In this document: positions 21,981 to 33,724 of the stretch, piece after piece | Layout: each line of letters opens with the position of its first letter | How positions within the stretch are numbered: the first letter of the stretch is position 1 | Assembly: GCF_024679095.1 (NCBI RefSeq) | Contig: NC_066568.1 | Location: 132,501-196,500 of the forward strand | Length of the DNA stretch: 64,000 bases | Source of the DNA: Eriocheir sinensis | Lineage: Eukaryota > Arthropoda > Malacostraca > Decapoda > Varunidae | Reading direction: 5' to 3' | The notes under the pieces: generated by a model | Seen by the model: only the letters and a program-made list of their open reading frames with translations | Told to the model about the DNA's origin: nothing | Database searches by the model: none | Program-made: the position numbers and the translations under genes

Positions 21981-22440
21981 TCACAGACCCGGGGAGCAAG
22001 GCTGCGGTGGGGGTGGCGGGCAGGGTGACAGTTACGCCACCACGGAATTTGTTCTCGATAACCGCGGCTGCCCATAATTATAGGTTTCACTTATTCTGCG
22101 TTATTTGACGATATACAGTGGCGGCGTTTCATTAGCTATGGACCGCATGAAAATTGTAAATAGCTCCACAAAGGTAAGCGGAGCTAACGAGGCAGCGGCT
22201 TGGGGTTATCTTGTCATCTTAACAGGAAACGATAACTAATGCTTAGTGACAACCTCCAAAACCCTGAGGCTTGCAGGAGGCACCACACAACGCAACACTG
22301 TTACTGGTAAGGCCTGGAGAGGCTTCAGTGGGGTCACGACGGGAACGCGGGCAGGGACAGGGCAGTGGCGCCAACCGGCTACGTATATTTATTGTCACTT
22401 TTTTTCCAAAGATCCTACTCACTGCGCCATGTTGTTCAGC

Positions 22441-22600
22441 ATGTCTGTGTTTGCAGTGATGGGATAAACAACCACTGAATAAATCTAAGTCCGTATATTC
22501 TTTGGGGACAACCATAATGCGAGCGAGTACGTCAAAACTAGATATAAGACGGGTGTGAACTGGCCTGAGAGGCCACAAGAGGCAACGAAGACAAGCTGCT
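22441..22600 (-). repeat. Possible 5' LTR of the minus-strand gypsy element
   Basis: On the minus strand this begins TGTCAGCAGC and ends CAAACACAGACA, the TG...CA form of LTR ends. GGCGCAGTGAGTAGGATC, which looks like the start of a gypsy leader, follows it. No second LTR copy is in the window, so the boundaries are a guess. Confidence 0.3.
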
Positions 22601-22689
22601 GACACTACAGTGTTAACGTTGCCCGCTGCAGGATAACGTTACCTATATCCCCAATTGTTATTTCCTATAGGAAGAAAATCTGGCTTGCC

Positions 22690-23040
22690 ACTAATATTCC
22701 TAAAAGTTTGATTTGTTTACAGTAAAGTAAGACAGCTAAGGCAATAAAACTAAAAAGCCATCTAGACGCTGCTCCGATAAAAGGAAACAGAATAAAAGGT
22801 CAAAAGAGAGGTCAGTTTCGGGAAAAAGATGCTCTTCTCTTGAAAGAGGCCATATGGTAGGCAGGAGGAAATACAGACAAGGAAGGTTGTTCCAGAGTTT
22901 ACCAGCGGAAGGAGTAAAATAAAGAAGATGCTGGTTAACTATTGCAAAAGGAATTTGGACAGAATACGATAGAGCAAGAGTAGAGAGTCGTGTGCGGCTG
23001 GGTAGCGGCTGGGGGTTAGCATGCAGTTATATTCTACGGA
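22690..23040 (-). pseudogene. Diverged Jockey-like LINE 3' end
   Basis: The minus-strand reading contains NQHLL...PSAGKLWNNLP followed by a 3' UTR with GGAGCAGCG and GGCTTTTTAG. This parallels the C-terminus and 3' UTR of the Jockey-like copies but is much more diverged, so it is an older insertion in intron 2. Confidence 0.6.
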
Positions 23041-23154
23041 ATCTAACCTGAGCCTTTAGGCACGGCTCCCCTGACCCGCGCTACTGCCACATAACCCCCA
23101 TCACTCTCCTCGGAGGAGCTCGCTACCATCACCCCTCTCTCTCCCTCTTATTTA

Positions 23155-23415
<261 letters not shown>

Positions 23416-23596
23416 TTTGCTTGGCTGTGCAGGACGCGAGAGTGAGACCTACGTGAGTCTTCCGTGGTGGCGGAAGGTGAATGGTGCAGCACCATCTCAT
23501 AAGCCACGTTGCCAAGTAAATTGAAAGGTTTATAGAGTAGTAGTTTTTCCCTAAAATCCCAAGCAATTCATAACACAATGCAGTCGTATTATCAAT

Positions 23597-23767
<171 letters not shown>

Positions 23768-24059
23768 CCATAAATGTATAACGTACAGACTAACAGTGAC
23801 TAACAGATCGATATGTGCAGGTCATCGCTAGATGTGTAAACAATGGGGGTTTCCCCGGGCCAAGCCACTGGGCTTAAGTTAGAGTCGATCGACTATAGCA
23901 AGTCCAAAAGAGCAGTCAAAACGGAAATATTGATATGAGGTAGAAAGTGATGCAACACAACTCAAACTAGCAGAGCTGCGTGTATGCTACCCCCCCACAC
24001 ACCCACACCCACCCACACATATGAGATGCACTTTCCATTCAAGAGCGGACACAGTCCCT

Positions 24060-24890
24060 GTATATGGACATCATCTGTGAGGGGGAATATAACTACCAGA
24101 TACGAAACAGGATGCCCAACCTCGAGTAAGCTGATTTAGCAAGAGAGGAGTTTCCAGGTTTTTTTTTAGTTAAGGACACACCGAGAATGTTTATCGTAGA
24201 AGAAGGGGACAGCTGTATGTTGTCGAGGAATAGGGGATAGGTGTTTTGAAGACTGTGTCGAGTTGACAGATGAAGAAATTTGAGTTTTTGAGGCATTAAA
24301 AGACATCAAGTTCCTCTTGCCCCATTCAGAAATGATAGTAAGGTCTGAGGTTAAACGTTCTGCAGCGTTCATCCGAGAGTCTTGTAGTCTCTGTAGGGAC
24401 GGTCTTCGGTCAAAAAGTGTTTAGAAATTCAGAGTGGAGTCGTCGGCGTACGAGTGGATAGTACAGTTTGTTTTGGAAAGATGTTCATTATTGAACAACA
24501 TAAAGACAGGGGGAGATAAGTTTATCATTATTATTATTATTATTATTATGATAAGCTATCAAAGCCTCCCTTCAGGGTATAGAAACTGTAGATACAACAA
24601 GTCGAATCACACAAAATACCAAATAAATGGATCTGACAAAGCATTTTGTAAGGGATGTCGATTATTTTTAAAAACTTTAAATAAAATTCTACGGGCACCA
24701 ACTTGACGCCGATGATCAAGATGAAGAACAAGTGCCGGATCAATAAATTGAATTGAATTGATACGGGAAGAACAATGGCACACAGAGAGATATATCGTGC
24801 AGAAAAGGAACTGGAGGTAAACGTACAGTGATAAGGATAGAAACCGTATGAGGGTAGTTTGGAAAACAAAGATTTGTGCCAGACTCAGTC
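24060..24890 (-). pseudogene. Jockey-like LINE RT fragment in intron 2
   Basis: Read leftwards: FSKLPSYGFYPYHCTF near 24,860, then the active-site region IHSYADDSTLNF near 24,450. ERLTSDLTIISEWGKRNLMS and LHLSTRHSLQNTYPL follow, with LAKSAYSRLGILFR at the left end. It aligns with the palm and thumb of the copy at 35,020. An unrelated insertion (24,515-24,762) interrupts it, and several frameshifts are present. Confidence 0.75.
24515..24762 (+). mobile_element. Small insertion ending in TTGAATTGAATTGA (LINE/SINE tail)
   Basis: It begins at an ATT run and ends with ATAAATTGAATTGAATTGA, a short direct-repeat tail of the kind used instead of poly-A by some non-LTR elements. It splits the Jockey RT fragment. 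No coding sequence is recognised. Confidence 0.5.
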
Positions 24891-25043
24891 TCTTCATCGT
24901 AGTTCTTTAAATATCAATAATGTTTTTCATTTCCGTCGAAATGGCGCGTCACAGACTTGTATACTTCATATTTTATTAACCCTCGCCGTCTCTTTCTTAA
25001 CTAAAAACATCACATTTCAACCCAATATTTTCCTTTTCCCCAG

Positions 25044-26177
25044 GTGATGGACACAAAAGACGTGACCCAGGCCATAGAATCGCTGCTACATCACAAATTC
25101 CCCACCACTGATGGCCCACTGTGGTGCGCCCGCGTCCTGCCTTGTGACGCCACTGTCCCTAGTGTACGACCAGAACTGGATGCCGACTTTCCTCACACCC
25201 GTCTGATGCTGCTTGCTAACCACCACGGTATCGCTGACGGTACCACAAACATGTTCATTACGGACGCATTTCTTCACATCTTGGACAACGTGGTCACTGG
25301 CACTGCAATCGACGACACAGTTCAGCTTGGGAGGCTGGTCGCCGGAGAGGAGACAGATGCCATACTTAATGCCAGGAAAGCTGATCTTGAAAAGGACGAG
25401 AATCACCTAAAGCTGCTGATGGATAAAATTAAGAAGTTGAAGACTGAAGAGAAACTTATTCCTCGAGTTTATCCGATGCCCATGGACCCCAACTTCAGGT
25501 GTCAGATTGTTTTGGCGGACCTGGACAGGGAAACGACCCAGAGATTCATAAAGAAATGCAAGAAAGAGCAAGTCACCGTGAACAGTGGTCTGGTGGCTGT
25601 GTTTAACGTGGGTCTCGTTGACTTTCTACGAGAGGGAGGCCTTGAGCAGGACGAGTACCATATTAACGAGATGCACACCGTCAGTATGCGACGTTACTGG
25701 TCAGGCGACACGGCAGGGACCTTGGGCGTGCACATGATGGCTCTCCAGAACATCGTTTCGACGCCAGCAAAGTGGCGGGACAACTTCTGGGAATACGCTA
25801 GAATCGTACATAAGAAAATTGGTCAAATGCTCCAAGAGAAAGAAGCGGTGATGTACGTCATAAAGATAACACTGGAATTACAAGGAAGGGACAAAGATGA
25901 CCTTTTTGATGAGCGACCATACCCTGAGATTGACTATGGCGCGGCTAACATGGGCAACGCAGACAGGCTAGTACAGACGGAGGGGCGGCAAGTGCGGCTG
26001 ACGCACCTCATTAGGGTCACCTCCTGCTTTAACGACCCGATGTACCACCTGTTCCATACCCTCCATGGCTGCCTAATGTACAGCCTCACTTATGCAAATG
26101 ATATCCTCACGCGGGAGACAGCACAAAAGTTGGTGGATAAAACCTTCGAAAACTTGAGAGCCCTGGCATGGGAGTGA
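25044..26177 (+). CDS. Acyltransferase-like gene, exon C (terminal, catalytic)
   Basis: This long 3' exon follows the acceptor TTTTCCTTTTCCCCAG and starts with a GTG valine codon in frame with exon B (EELNFQ-VMDTKDVTQ). It encodes 377 residues to TGA at 26,175-26,177. The catalytic motif LANHHGIADG lies at about residues 144-152 of the joined protein; the second His is the general base in condensation, CAT, PapA and BAHD-type acyltransferases. EIDYGAANMGN (about 381-391) sits where that superfamily has a structural DFG/DYG-type motif. No signal peptide or membrane span is evident, so a soluble enzyme is likely. Acyl donor and acceptor cannot be told from sequence. AATAAA at 26,711 is a possible poly(A) signal. 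Confidence 0.85.
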   Translation: MMDTKDVTQAIESLLHHKFPTTDGPLWCARVLPCDATVPSVRPELDADFPHTRLMLLANHHGIADGTTNMFITDAFLHILDNVVTGTAIDDTVQLGRLVAGEETDAILNARKADLEKDENHLKLLMDKIKKLKTEEKLIPRVYPMPMDPNFRCQIVLADLDRETTQRFIKKCKKEQVTVNSGLVAVFNVGLVDFLREGGLEQDEYHINEMHTVSMRRYWSGDTAGTLGVHMMALQNIVSTPAKWRDNFWEYARIVHKKIGQMLQEKEAVMYVIKITLELQGRDKDDLFDERPYPEIDYGAANMGNADRLVQTEGRQVRLTHLIRVTSCFNDPMYHLFHTLHGCLMYSLTYANDILTRETAQKLVDKTFENLRALAWE

Positions 26178-27130
26178 ATCAGCATCGCTTCCATGCACTG
26201 GTGCCAAGGTCACAGATATTGTCTTCAGATATAAATCGTTCACAATTCAACGAGGGAGAAAACACCTACCTAATACCCAAGGACATGGAGTCCGAGTCGA
26301 GGTTTAGAGTTCAACTCTATAAAAATTCAACTATTCCTCCTCAAAATCAACAACTTTCATAATATGCGTACCAGTAAATCTCTATTACTCGTTAAATTGG
26401 CATCATTCGTTAAGTAATGGTTTCTGTGCCGCTCATTGGCCGATTGTTAAACTGGCTCTAACCTGCACCAAATTCCGTTTGTAATTAACATAGCCTGCTG
26501 TGTCTCGGCCTCTGCGGGCATGATGGAATGATGGAATGTAAATGAAAAATATTCATATAACTGTTCTTCCTTATGGTCATTTATTACAAACAAATAATGA
26601 AAATATGCCTCGAATTTAACAATAGCTTGATGAGAGAAAGTACTTCCCTAAGCCAAATGTTTACATAATGACTACGTAGCATTACTACACATTACGACTA
26701 ACAAAATACCAATAAATCTTATAACAGACGAGTTTTAAGGATATTGTGTGGACTGCAGACTGGCAATGGAATGATGATCGGCCCCAGCCCGTTATGGCGC
26801 AGGCAAGTCTTTATAGGAGCACCATCTTGCTAAGTTCTGTTTGATGTGTCGTTCACGTTTATCTTCAACAGTTTGACACCCACACATTGTATGATAAAGA
26901 CGTCTTTAAACTAATATGTATATCTATCACCAGATACCTTATAACTCAAAAGGGATTTTTACAGGAATATTGAGTCACTTCGCTGCATGTAGGAACAACT
27001 TAACAACAGGCCAATGAGGGCGATAAGGCCATCACCCAAGCAATGATCCCAAGTCCGCGATTTCCTCCCTAAAAAAAATCCACGCCAAGTTACGTGACAT
27101 CGACTATAATCTAATAGTCAATCTGCTTGT
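26178..27130. other. 3' flank of the acyltransferase gene
   Basis: Mostly unique AT-rich sequence, presumably 3' UTR and intergenic. It contains AATAAA at 26,711-26,716 and a SINE fragment at about 26,772. No further coding sequence was recognised. Confidence 0.5.
26772..26835 (-). mobile_element. SINE fragment (3' body only)
   Basis: CGGCCCCAGCCCGTTATGGC followed by a diverged GGAGCACCATCTTGC is the reverse complement of the SINE body GCAAGATGGCGCC...GGGCTGGGCCG. The head and tail are missing. Confidence 0.6.

Positions 27131-27131
<1 letters not shown>

Positions 27132-27207
<76 letters not shown>
27132..27207 (+). repeat. CT dinucleotide array
   Basis: A pure CT run of about 75 bases. 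Confidence 0.98.
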
Positions 27208-27212
<5 letters not shown>

Positions 27213-27491
27213 AAACACTTTAAACACTGTATTATGTTTGTCACAAACGTATATAAAGTTACGAGCAAGTTTTTTTTATTTAACAAACAGCCTTTTTTAA
27301 GCGACGCTTTTTGGGCAGAAGAAAGTGGAAAACGAAAACGAGAAAATAAACTTGTAGCAAACAAACACGTAGCCAGAAACGGCTGCATAATATAATATAA
27401 TAAATAGGTGGCAATTACAATGCAAGAGAGAAGAAAAAAATAAACCTCTATTGGAGGGCAATTAAGTTATGAGGAAAGTAGAATAGAATTG

Positions 27492-27735
<244 letters not shown>

Positions 27736-27870
27736 TGAATAATAAGAATAATAATACCAGTAACCATATAATGATATCAACATCAGTAATAAAAAATGTG
27801 ATAAGTATAAATGTATAGAGTTGTATACACCAAATAGCCTGGTGCGAGGATAACAAATGTTTATTTTATT

Positions 27871-29471
27871 TTATTTGTCATTCAACAGTCGATGGCTCGC
27901 TGAATCCTTGGTTTGTGTTTGAACATCATTCCATGTTTTTGGTCGTAAATACAGTAGTAAGTGTCTGAACAGGGATAATTTGGTGTTACGAGTTTGATAA
28001 CTATGTAGAGATTGGGTATTGTAGTTATTTGATTTTATTTGTTTGTACGTATGGGATGCAATATTTAATTTTGATAGATCAGTAAGGTTCTGAATTTTTA
28101 GTGCTTTAAATAAAGGGGGAGTGTGCTCGCAATAGTCATTATTGGTCATTATTCTGATGGCTTTCTTGTGCAGCACATTAAGGTTGTATAGATGACATTG
28201 ATGAACATTGGACTAAATGTGATTACAATAGTTGGTAATTGTGGAGATTCACTACGCGCCTCCAAAATACGATATTACGCCTCCATATTATACTTAAAGG
28301 ACGAAATACATGTCCCTGAACCATAATATGAAGGCGGAAAACTTAAAAGTAAAGAAAAAGTGGTAAAGGGAGTGAAAAGGAATATTATACATACGCGCGC
28401 TGTGTTGGTGTCGGCGGCGGTGGCAGTGTTGCCAATGATCCGGTTAGCGATGATACGCTAGGTTAGCGGTGGTACGTTTAGTTAGCGATTAGCTCGCGCA
28501 TGTGAGACCCAGGTCCAACACGCGTGTTTTTTTTTTTTTTTAGTACACGCACCTTTACCTAATACTATACCCGGCCCAAACCTTCGCAAAACCCTTTGGG
28601 TAAAGGTGCGTGTTCTAAAAATAAAAATAAAAATAACCACGCGTGTTGGACCTGGTCTCACATGCGTGGGCTAATAGCTAACTCAACGTACCATCGATAA
28701 CCTAGCGTACCATCGCTAGCCGGATCGTTGGCAACGCTGCTCAACTCTGTCGCCGCCGCCACCAACACAGCGCACGTATGTATAATATGCCTTTTCACTT
28801 CCTTTACCAATTTTTCTTTACTTTTAAGTTTTTCCGCCTTCATTTTATGGTTAAGGGATATGCATTTCATCCTTTAACTATGATATGGAGGTGTAATATT
28901 GTATTCGGAAGCGCGTAGTGAATCTCCACAATTACCAAATAGCTTAAATGTGGATAAATGTGGGCATAGTATAAACATTTGAGGACATCAGTTGAGGCGA
29001 TTTTTTTTTTTTTTTTTTTTTGCTTTAACAAAGAGTGGAATAGTTTTTGATTGTTTTAAACATAAACTCGATATACAGTGTTTGAAGTTTAAATTGTTAT
29101 CACCCAATATACCAAGGAATTTTATATTGTGTACCTGAAAGATATCATCGTTTAAAATAGTTAAATTTGGTAATGGGCGGTGATTGGTGATAATGTTAGT
29201 AAAAAGCATAAAATAAGTCTTGGCAGTGTTTACCGTTAGTCGGTTAGTTAAACACCAGATGTCCAACGTTAGCTCTGTTGATTATTTCTGTTGGTTGATC
29301 TCTAATCATGTAAAAAAGTTGAGTCGTCCGCAAATAGTATAGTGTTTAGGGAGTCAGATGTGTTACTGATGTCGTTAATATACAGAAGGAACACTGTGGG
29401 ACCCATTACACTACCCTGCTGGTAGAGGAATATATGTTGTTAAAAATTGTGAACTGTGTCAGATTGCTTAA
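27871..29471 (-). pseudogene. LINE RT palm, thumb and C-terminus
   Basis: Left of the TTAA-type element the frame resumes with QQGSVMGPTVFLLYINDI and the catalytic ILFADDSTFLHD (about 29,330). LTNRLTVNTAKTYFMLF and NIKFLGILGDNNLNFKHCIS follow. After a foldback element it continues as CNHIWSNVHQ-type sequence, LHKKAIRIMTNND and the C-terminus to the stop at about 27,873. The foldback element sits between PHLSY and CNHI, and its removal keeps the frame. Confidence 0.78.
28232..28938. mobile_element. Foldback (near full-length palindromic) element with ATAG/AATAG duplication
   Basis: Ends are TTGGTAATTGTGGAGATTC and its reverse complement. Arms of about 330 bases pair along almost the whole 707-bp element (for example CACTACGCGC, AACTTAAAAGTAAAG, ACACGCGTG), with a short AT-rich loop near 28,530-28,640. 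ATAG flanks both sides at 28,228-28,231 and 28,939-28,942 (AATAG if five bases are counted). It interrupts LINE RT coding sequence. No protein is encoded. The superfamily is not assigned. Confidence 0.88.
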
Positions 29472-30477
29472 GGGGGGGTTGTTGTAAAATTTCAAATCCC
29501 ATGTTAAATTTCTTACGTTCTAAGAATATCTCCTCCCTTATTTACGGGCTGACTTCTTTTATTCAACGATCATTTTAATCAGGAAGGATGGGAGATTAAC
29601 GTTTGCTACCGGTAATTTTTCTACAATAGTAACACATATTTTTAAATTTCGATGAAATAATAAAAAAATGACAAATATTTTTCAAAAATCAAAATCAACT
29701 TCAAACAATAGTTCCGATAGCAAACCCTATTTATGACTCATACGTTAATAAGCTGCAGTAGGAGATATGTGTATAACAAGAAGTGCAACGGAGGAAACAT
29801 TTTTTGACTGCAAAATCATGGTTTTGAGATATCAAGCGATGAAGTTGAAATATTTTTTTGTATTTTACCTATTCCAACAAGGGACTTGAAATCCACAGGA
29901 TACATACATCAGGATAGGAAGAAAAAGCAGACATGGTGCCCTTAACATACTTTTATTGGATGTGTACACAGGTGCGTTGTTTACCCATTGTTACGTCTTT
30001 TTTACGGGGTCACAAATATAAGTACTCGAATTTGACCATATTTCAAATTAAAAACCAGTGTTCTACTGTGTGAAATCATTAAAATATAATTCAAAAGACA
30101 TTTGAGGCGGATACATTGAGTGTTTTGTTGGATTTATGAAAAAAAAAAATGATATAATCGATTTTTCATGGATAAATACGAAATATATTAGTGACTGCTA
30201 AAATTTCACATTTTCTTGATGTGAGAGAACCTAAGAGTATCATGACAGACCATGAAACAAAAAATCCTAAAACTAAAACGGTGAAAACATGGATTGCAAG
30301 CCAGTGGCGCCGCGCGGAAGCTCATTGCAGGACGTTGCGTTGCATGTTGCACACCACTGTATTATTTTTTTACAATATTCATTCATATACCAAAAGAAAG
30401 AGTAATTTTCGCAGAATTTTATAAGACAAAAATATTTAAAAAATGGTTGTTTCAGGCCGACCATTTACAACTCCCCC
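29472..30477. mobile_element. TTAA-type non-autonomous DNA transposon
   Basis: The left end TTAA|GGGGGGGTTGTTGTAAAA and the right end TTTACAACTCCCCC|ATAA are inverted relative to each other. The target would be TTAA, with one base changed on the right, as for piggyBac- or Kolobok-like elements. The 1,006-bp interior is AT-rich with no recognised gene. It sits inside the LINE RT, and the frame is continuous across the site (IQLLLM then QSDTVHNF). Confidence 0.7.
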
Positions 30478-31818
30478 ATAAGTAAGAGCTGAATCAATCG
30501 ATCGTGGATGCAGCCCCGGATTCCATAGTAGCACATTTTATCCAAGAGAATTTTAGGTTGAATTGTGTCAAAAGTTTCCATATAAATAGATATGATGGAC
30601 TTTTTTTCATGAAGTGCTGTATAAAGGTCAGATGTATAAATATTAATTGTGTTGAAGATCCTCAAACCTGGTCTGAAGCCAGATTGTTTGTCATTTAAGA
30701 TTTTAATTTTGTTTAGAAATAACATTAAATGTGTTTTCATTAATGTTTAAAAGAAATGAAAATATTGATAGAATAGAAATCGGACGGTAATTGGATAAGT
30801 CTGTTTTATTACCCCTTTTATTAATTGTGATTATTTACCAAGTTTAAGATGCCTGTCCTAATTGATTGGCTGAATAAGATTGTAAGAGGTTTTGCAAGTA
30901 TTTCTTTGTTTTCTTTTATTATATTTCCAGAAATCTCATCAATGTAACCTTTCTTTTATTTTTAAGAGATGTTATTGCTTCTATCATATCGAAGTTCGTT
31001 ATTATGGGCATTACCATTGAGCCTGGGTAGCTTCCACGGAACTTAGAGATGTGAGAGGTTTGTGGAGGGGGCAGTTTGCTGGCAAGCTCAGGGGCGATCT
31101 TGGAAAAGTAGTCATTAAAAGCGTCAGAAATATTTTGTGGGGAATCCTTAATTTGGTTGTTGTAAATTACTGAGTTGGTTGTGTCATAGGTGTTAGTATT
31201 GGTGTTTGTTAGTTCATTCATTGTTTCCCATATCTTCTTGGTATTTAGTCTAAAATCTGAAAATCTTTGTAAGTAATATTTTCTTTTAGTGATTTTAATG
31301 ACGTTATTCAGGTGGTGTTTAGAGTTTTTGTAGACTTGAAAGTTAAACACACCTAGCTTATTTGATTTATAGAAGGCATATTTATGTTATATAGATTTAA
31401 AAATTCCTTGGGTGATCCATGGTTTTTGTAGCCTCTTAATTGATACAAACTTAAATACCTTGGGAAAACAGGAGTAATAAATGTTATATACTACTTCAAG
31501 AAATAAATTGCAGTTTATATTTGTGTCATGGTGAGTTAATAAGGAGTTCCAGTCGATTTTTGAGAGCTCTGTTTTTAATTTTGTCCGATTTCTGACGTTT
31601 CTTATAAAAGTTATTTTATGTTTCTTTTTAAGTCTCAAGTATTGGGAGGATTAGGAATACCGGTGGGAACAGAACAGGAAACAAAAAATACAGGAGGAGA
31701 AGGGAGCTGTAAAGTTAGTCCATATGTGGTCTAAGAGGGATGGAGAAGCTGTGAAATTGTAATCAGGAAATGTGGAACGGGATATGTGAGATAAATGATT
31801 GAAAGATTTCATTGTTTA
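30478..31818 (-). pseudogene. LINE endonuclease C-terminus to RT fingers
   Basis: From right to left the sequence has TELSKIDWNSLLTHHDTN, QKPWITQGIFKSI and KNSKHHLNNVIKITKRKYY. NISDAFNDYFSKIAPELA and the RT start ILNDKQSGFRPGL follow, with SIYMETFDTIQPKILLDKM and YYGIRGCIHDRL ending at the TTAA-type element. FDTIQPKI corresponds to the conserved F-D-x-V-x-H-x-x-L palm motif. Confidence 0.75.
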
Positions 31819-32205
31819 GGGTAGGCGGTGGCTGAACAGATAGCAAGACGACCCCGCGTTCAGGAGGGCGCGAGCTCAATCCCCGACCGGTGCCACCAAG
31901 CTGGGATTTTTCAGCCGCCGCCGAGTGGCTTAAAACTACCCACATGCTGTCCAGAAGACCACCTATGAACCCGGACTCTAGATTCTAGGATTAAAGATGA
32001 GCTCCGGGAGGGCAGCATGAGCATGAGCAGCATGAGCATGAGCAGGATGGCGCCACTATAAACACTCGCCTGCGCCAGAACGGGCTGGACCGACCATCAG
32101 GACCCACAGGGAAGAAGCCTTGGACCGACCATCAGGATACACCGGGAAGAAGCCTACCGGCGCAATAGGCCAAGACGTAAAAAAAAAAAAAAAAAAAAAA
32201 AAAAA
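31819..32205 (+). mobile_element. tRNA-derived SINE, copy 3
   Basis: Full-length copy of the 9,653 family with the tRNA-like head GGGTAGGCGGTGGCTGAAC and a 27-base poly-A. It contains a head-to-tail duplication of GGACCGACCATCAGGA...GAAGAAGCC near 32,085-32,155. It is inserted antisense in the LINE endonuclease domain. The flanks share only a weak CATT match. Confidence 0.88.
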
Positions 32206-32890
32206 GTGCATTAGAAATGATTCGTTGGTGGGTGAGTATCGTGCTCTAGTAGGTTAACGCTGAAGTCTCCGGAGATGATTGTTTGGTTATCAGTAAAAAT
32301 ACTTTGTGAGAGAAAGTTATCCATAAATGAATTGAACTTGTTAACTTTTTGGTGTTTATCGTGGGGACGGTATGGAGATGCTACAATGTAGTGAGAGCTA
32401 CCAATTGTGATTCTGACGGTACACAGTTTTATGTTGTCATCACACAGACAGCAATCATTTAGTAAGACATAAGGGATGTTGTTATTCACATAGATTGCGA
32501 CTCCATCATAGCCTTCAGGTCTATGCGTATGGTAGGATTTAAATCCTTCAATTTCATTTAAAGGAGCAGTGTTTGGTTAAAGCCAATTTTCGCTAATGCA
32601 TAATATGTCGGGAAGCTTTGGGAGGGATTTGAAAAAGGAGATCAGATGATCATAATTTTTGTTTAAGGAGCGACCATTCAATTGAATGATGGTCAGAAAA
32701 TCTGCACAGTTTTCGGGAATAGCAAACTTGCATGAGGTGATAATCATGGTACTTACAAATGTCTTCAGTGTTCAAAGAATCATACATAGAGTTCAGAATT
32801 TCAAGATCTACATTATTCCTATCCTGCCTGCCATCATCACTATATATAAAGAAGGTGTCATAAAAATTAATATCAGGGAGATTCATAACA
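32206..32890 (-). pseudogene. LINE endonuclease domain, N-terminal part
   Basis: Read leftwards: ADFLTIIQLNGRSLNKNYDH, then LPDILCISENWL, GFKSYHTHRPEGYDGVAIYV and VRITIGSSHYIVASPYRPH. The conserved Asn and Glu of AP-type LINE endonucleases appear as QLNGRSL and CISENWL, and ISGDFSVNLL marks the metal-binding GDFN-type box. Frameshifts lie near 32,727 and in the ENWL-to-GFKS interval. Confidence 0.75.
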
Positions 32891-32959
32891 CGCGCGTGGG
32901 TGTCGGGTCGGAGGTTAGGAGAATAGATGAGAGGGAGGAGAAAGAGTGGAAGGATTGAG

Positions 32960-33724
32960 GAAGAAAACGAGAACAGAGGAGTGGGGGAGTGGGAAGTTGG
33001 GCGGGATCATCTACTAATGGAAAGGGTGCGTGGGAGTGTAATTAGCGAGAAAGGGGTGAGGGTGTGAGCTAGAGGGGTCGAGGGTGAGGATGTATGGTAG
33101 TAGAGAGGGGTGTTGGTAGATGAGTAGTGTTGCGGTGAAGAGGGGGGTGAGGTAAAGGGGTGGAGGGGAGGGATAGTGAGTTAGGTGCAGGGGTGGATAG
33201 TGGGGCAGTAAGATGGAAAGCGGGGGATGAGTTGGAGGGTGGCGATGTGATTCTAAAGGGGTGGGGGAATGGTGGAAGTATGGGAAGGAGGAGTTAGGGG
33301 GTGGGATAAAAATGAAGTATGATAAAACTAGGGGACAACGGTGTTGCTCGACTGCAACAGGTATGCATATAGGTATATTGAGATCCAGCAGCAGTTTGTC
33401 ACTGCAGGAAAACATGAACTACATAACCTTAGCACAGTTGCAGAATTATCATGTTTGATAGTAAAGCAAACGAACAGAGCACAACAATGACATTTAGGAA
33501 TACTTAAATAATAGTCAGGTGATTTTACATCAACTGGGTTATTTGTAATCTATACCACATTCACGCCCTCTGCTCTCTCTCTCTCTCTTATTATAGTGAA
33601 TATATTATAAACATTTACATCTATCGTCCCTGTGGACACCGTGTTTGTGCTCTGTGTATTGACGGGCTTCCGCTTGTTCGTGGTCGGATAATCAAACGAA
33701 TTCTTGAAAATTGGAATGAGTTGA
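32960..33724. other. G/T-rich spacer, CT run and a RING-like scrap
   Basis: Bases 32,930-33,310 are purine- and GT-rich; the proline-rich minus-strand frame there is compositional. A short CT run stands at about 33,573-33,588. At about 33,620 a plus-strand frame reads YRPCGHRVCALCIDGLPL, the C-G-H-x2-C-x2-C half of a RING-type finger, which runs into the LINE fragment at about 33,725. Nothing else is recognised. Confidence 0.4.

Larger units (their letters stand above)
27850..32890 (-). mobile_element. Minus-strand CR1/L2-like LINE with three nested insertions
   Basis: Coding blocks run leftwards from about 32,890 to 27,871 in normal LINE order: endonuclease, fingers, palm, thumb and C-terminus. 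A foldback element (28,232-28,938), a TTAA-type element (29,472-30,477) and a SINE (31,819-32,205) interrupt it. Without them the element would be about 2.9 kb. The clade assignment to the CR1/L2 group is tentative. Confidence 0.8.

Noticed and set aside
22243..22605. 120-codon minus-strand frame
   Set aside because: It overlaps the putative gypsy LTR and leader; the peptide has no recognisable domain.
28658..28870. 70-codon minus-strand frame
   Set aside because: It lies in one arm of the foldback element; the mirrored arm gives a related frame and there is no coding signature.
33014..33415. Proline-rich 133-codon minus-strand frame
   Set aside because: Composition of a G/T-rich tract; no conserved motif, and it is not continuous with the LINE endonuclease to its left.
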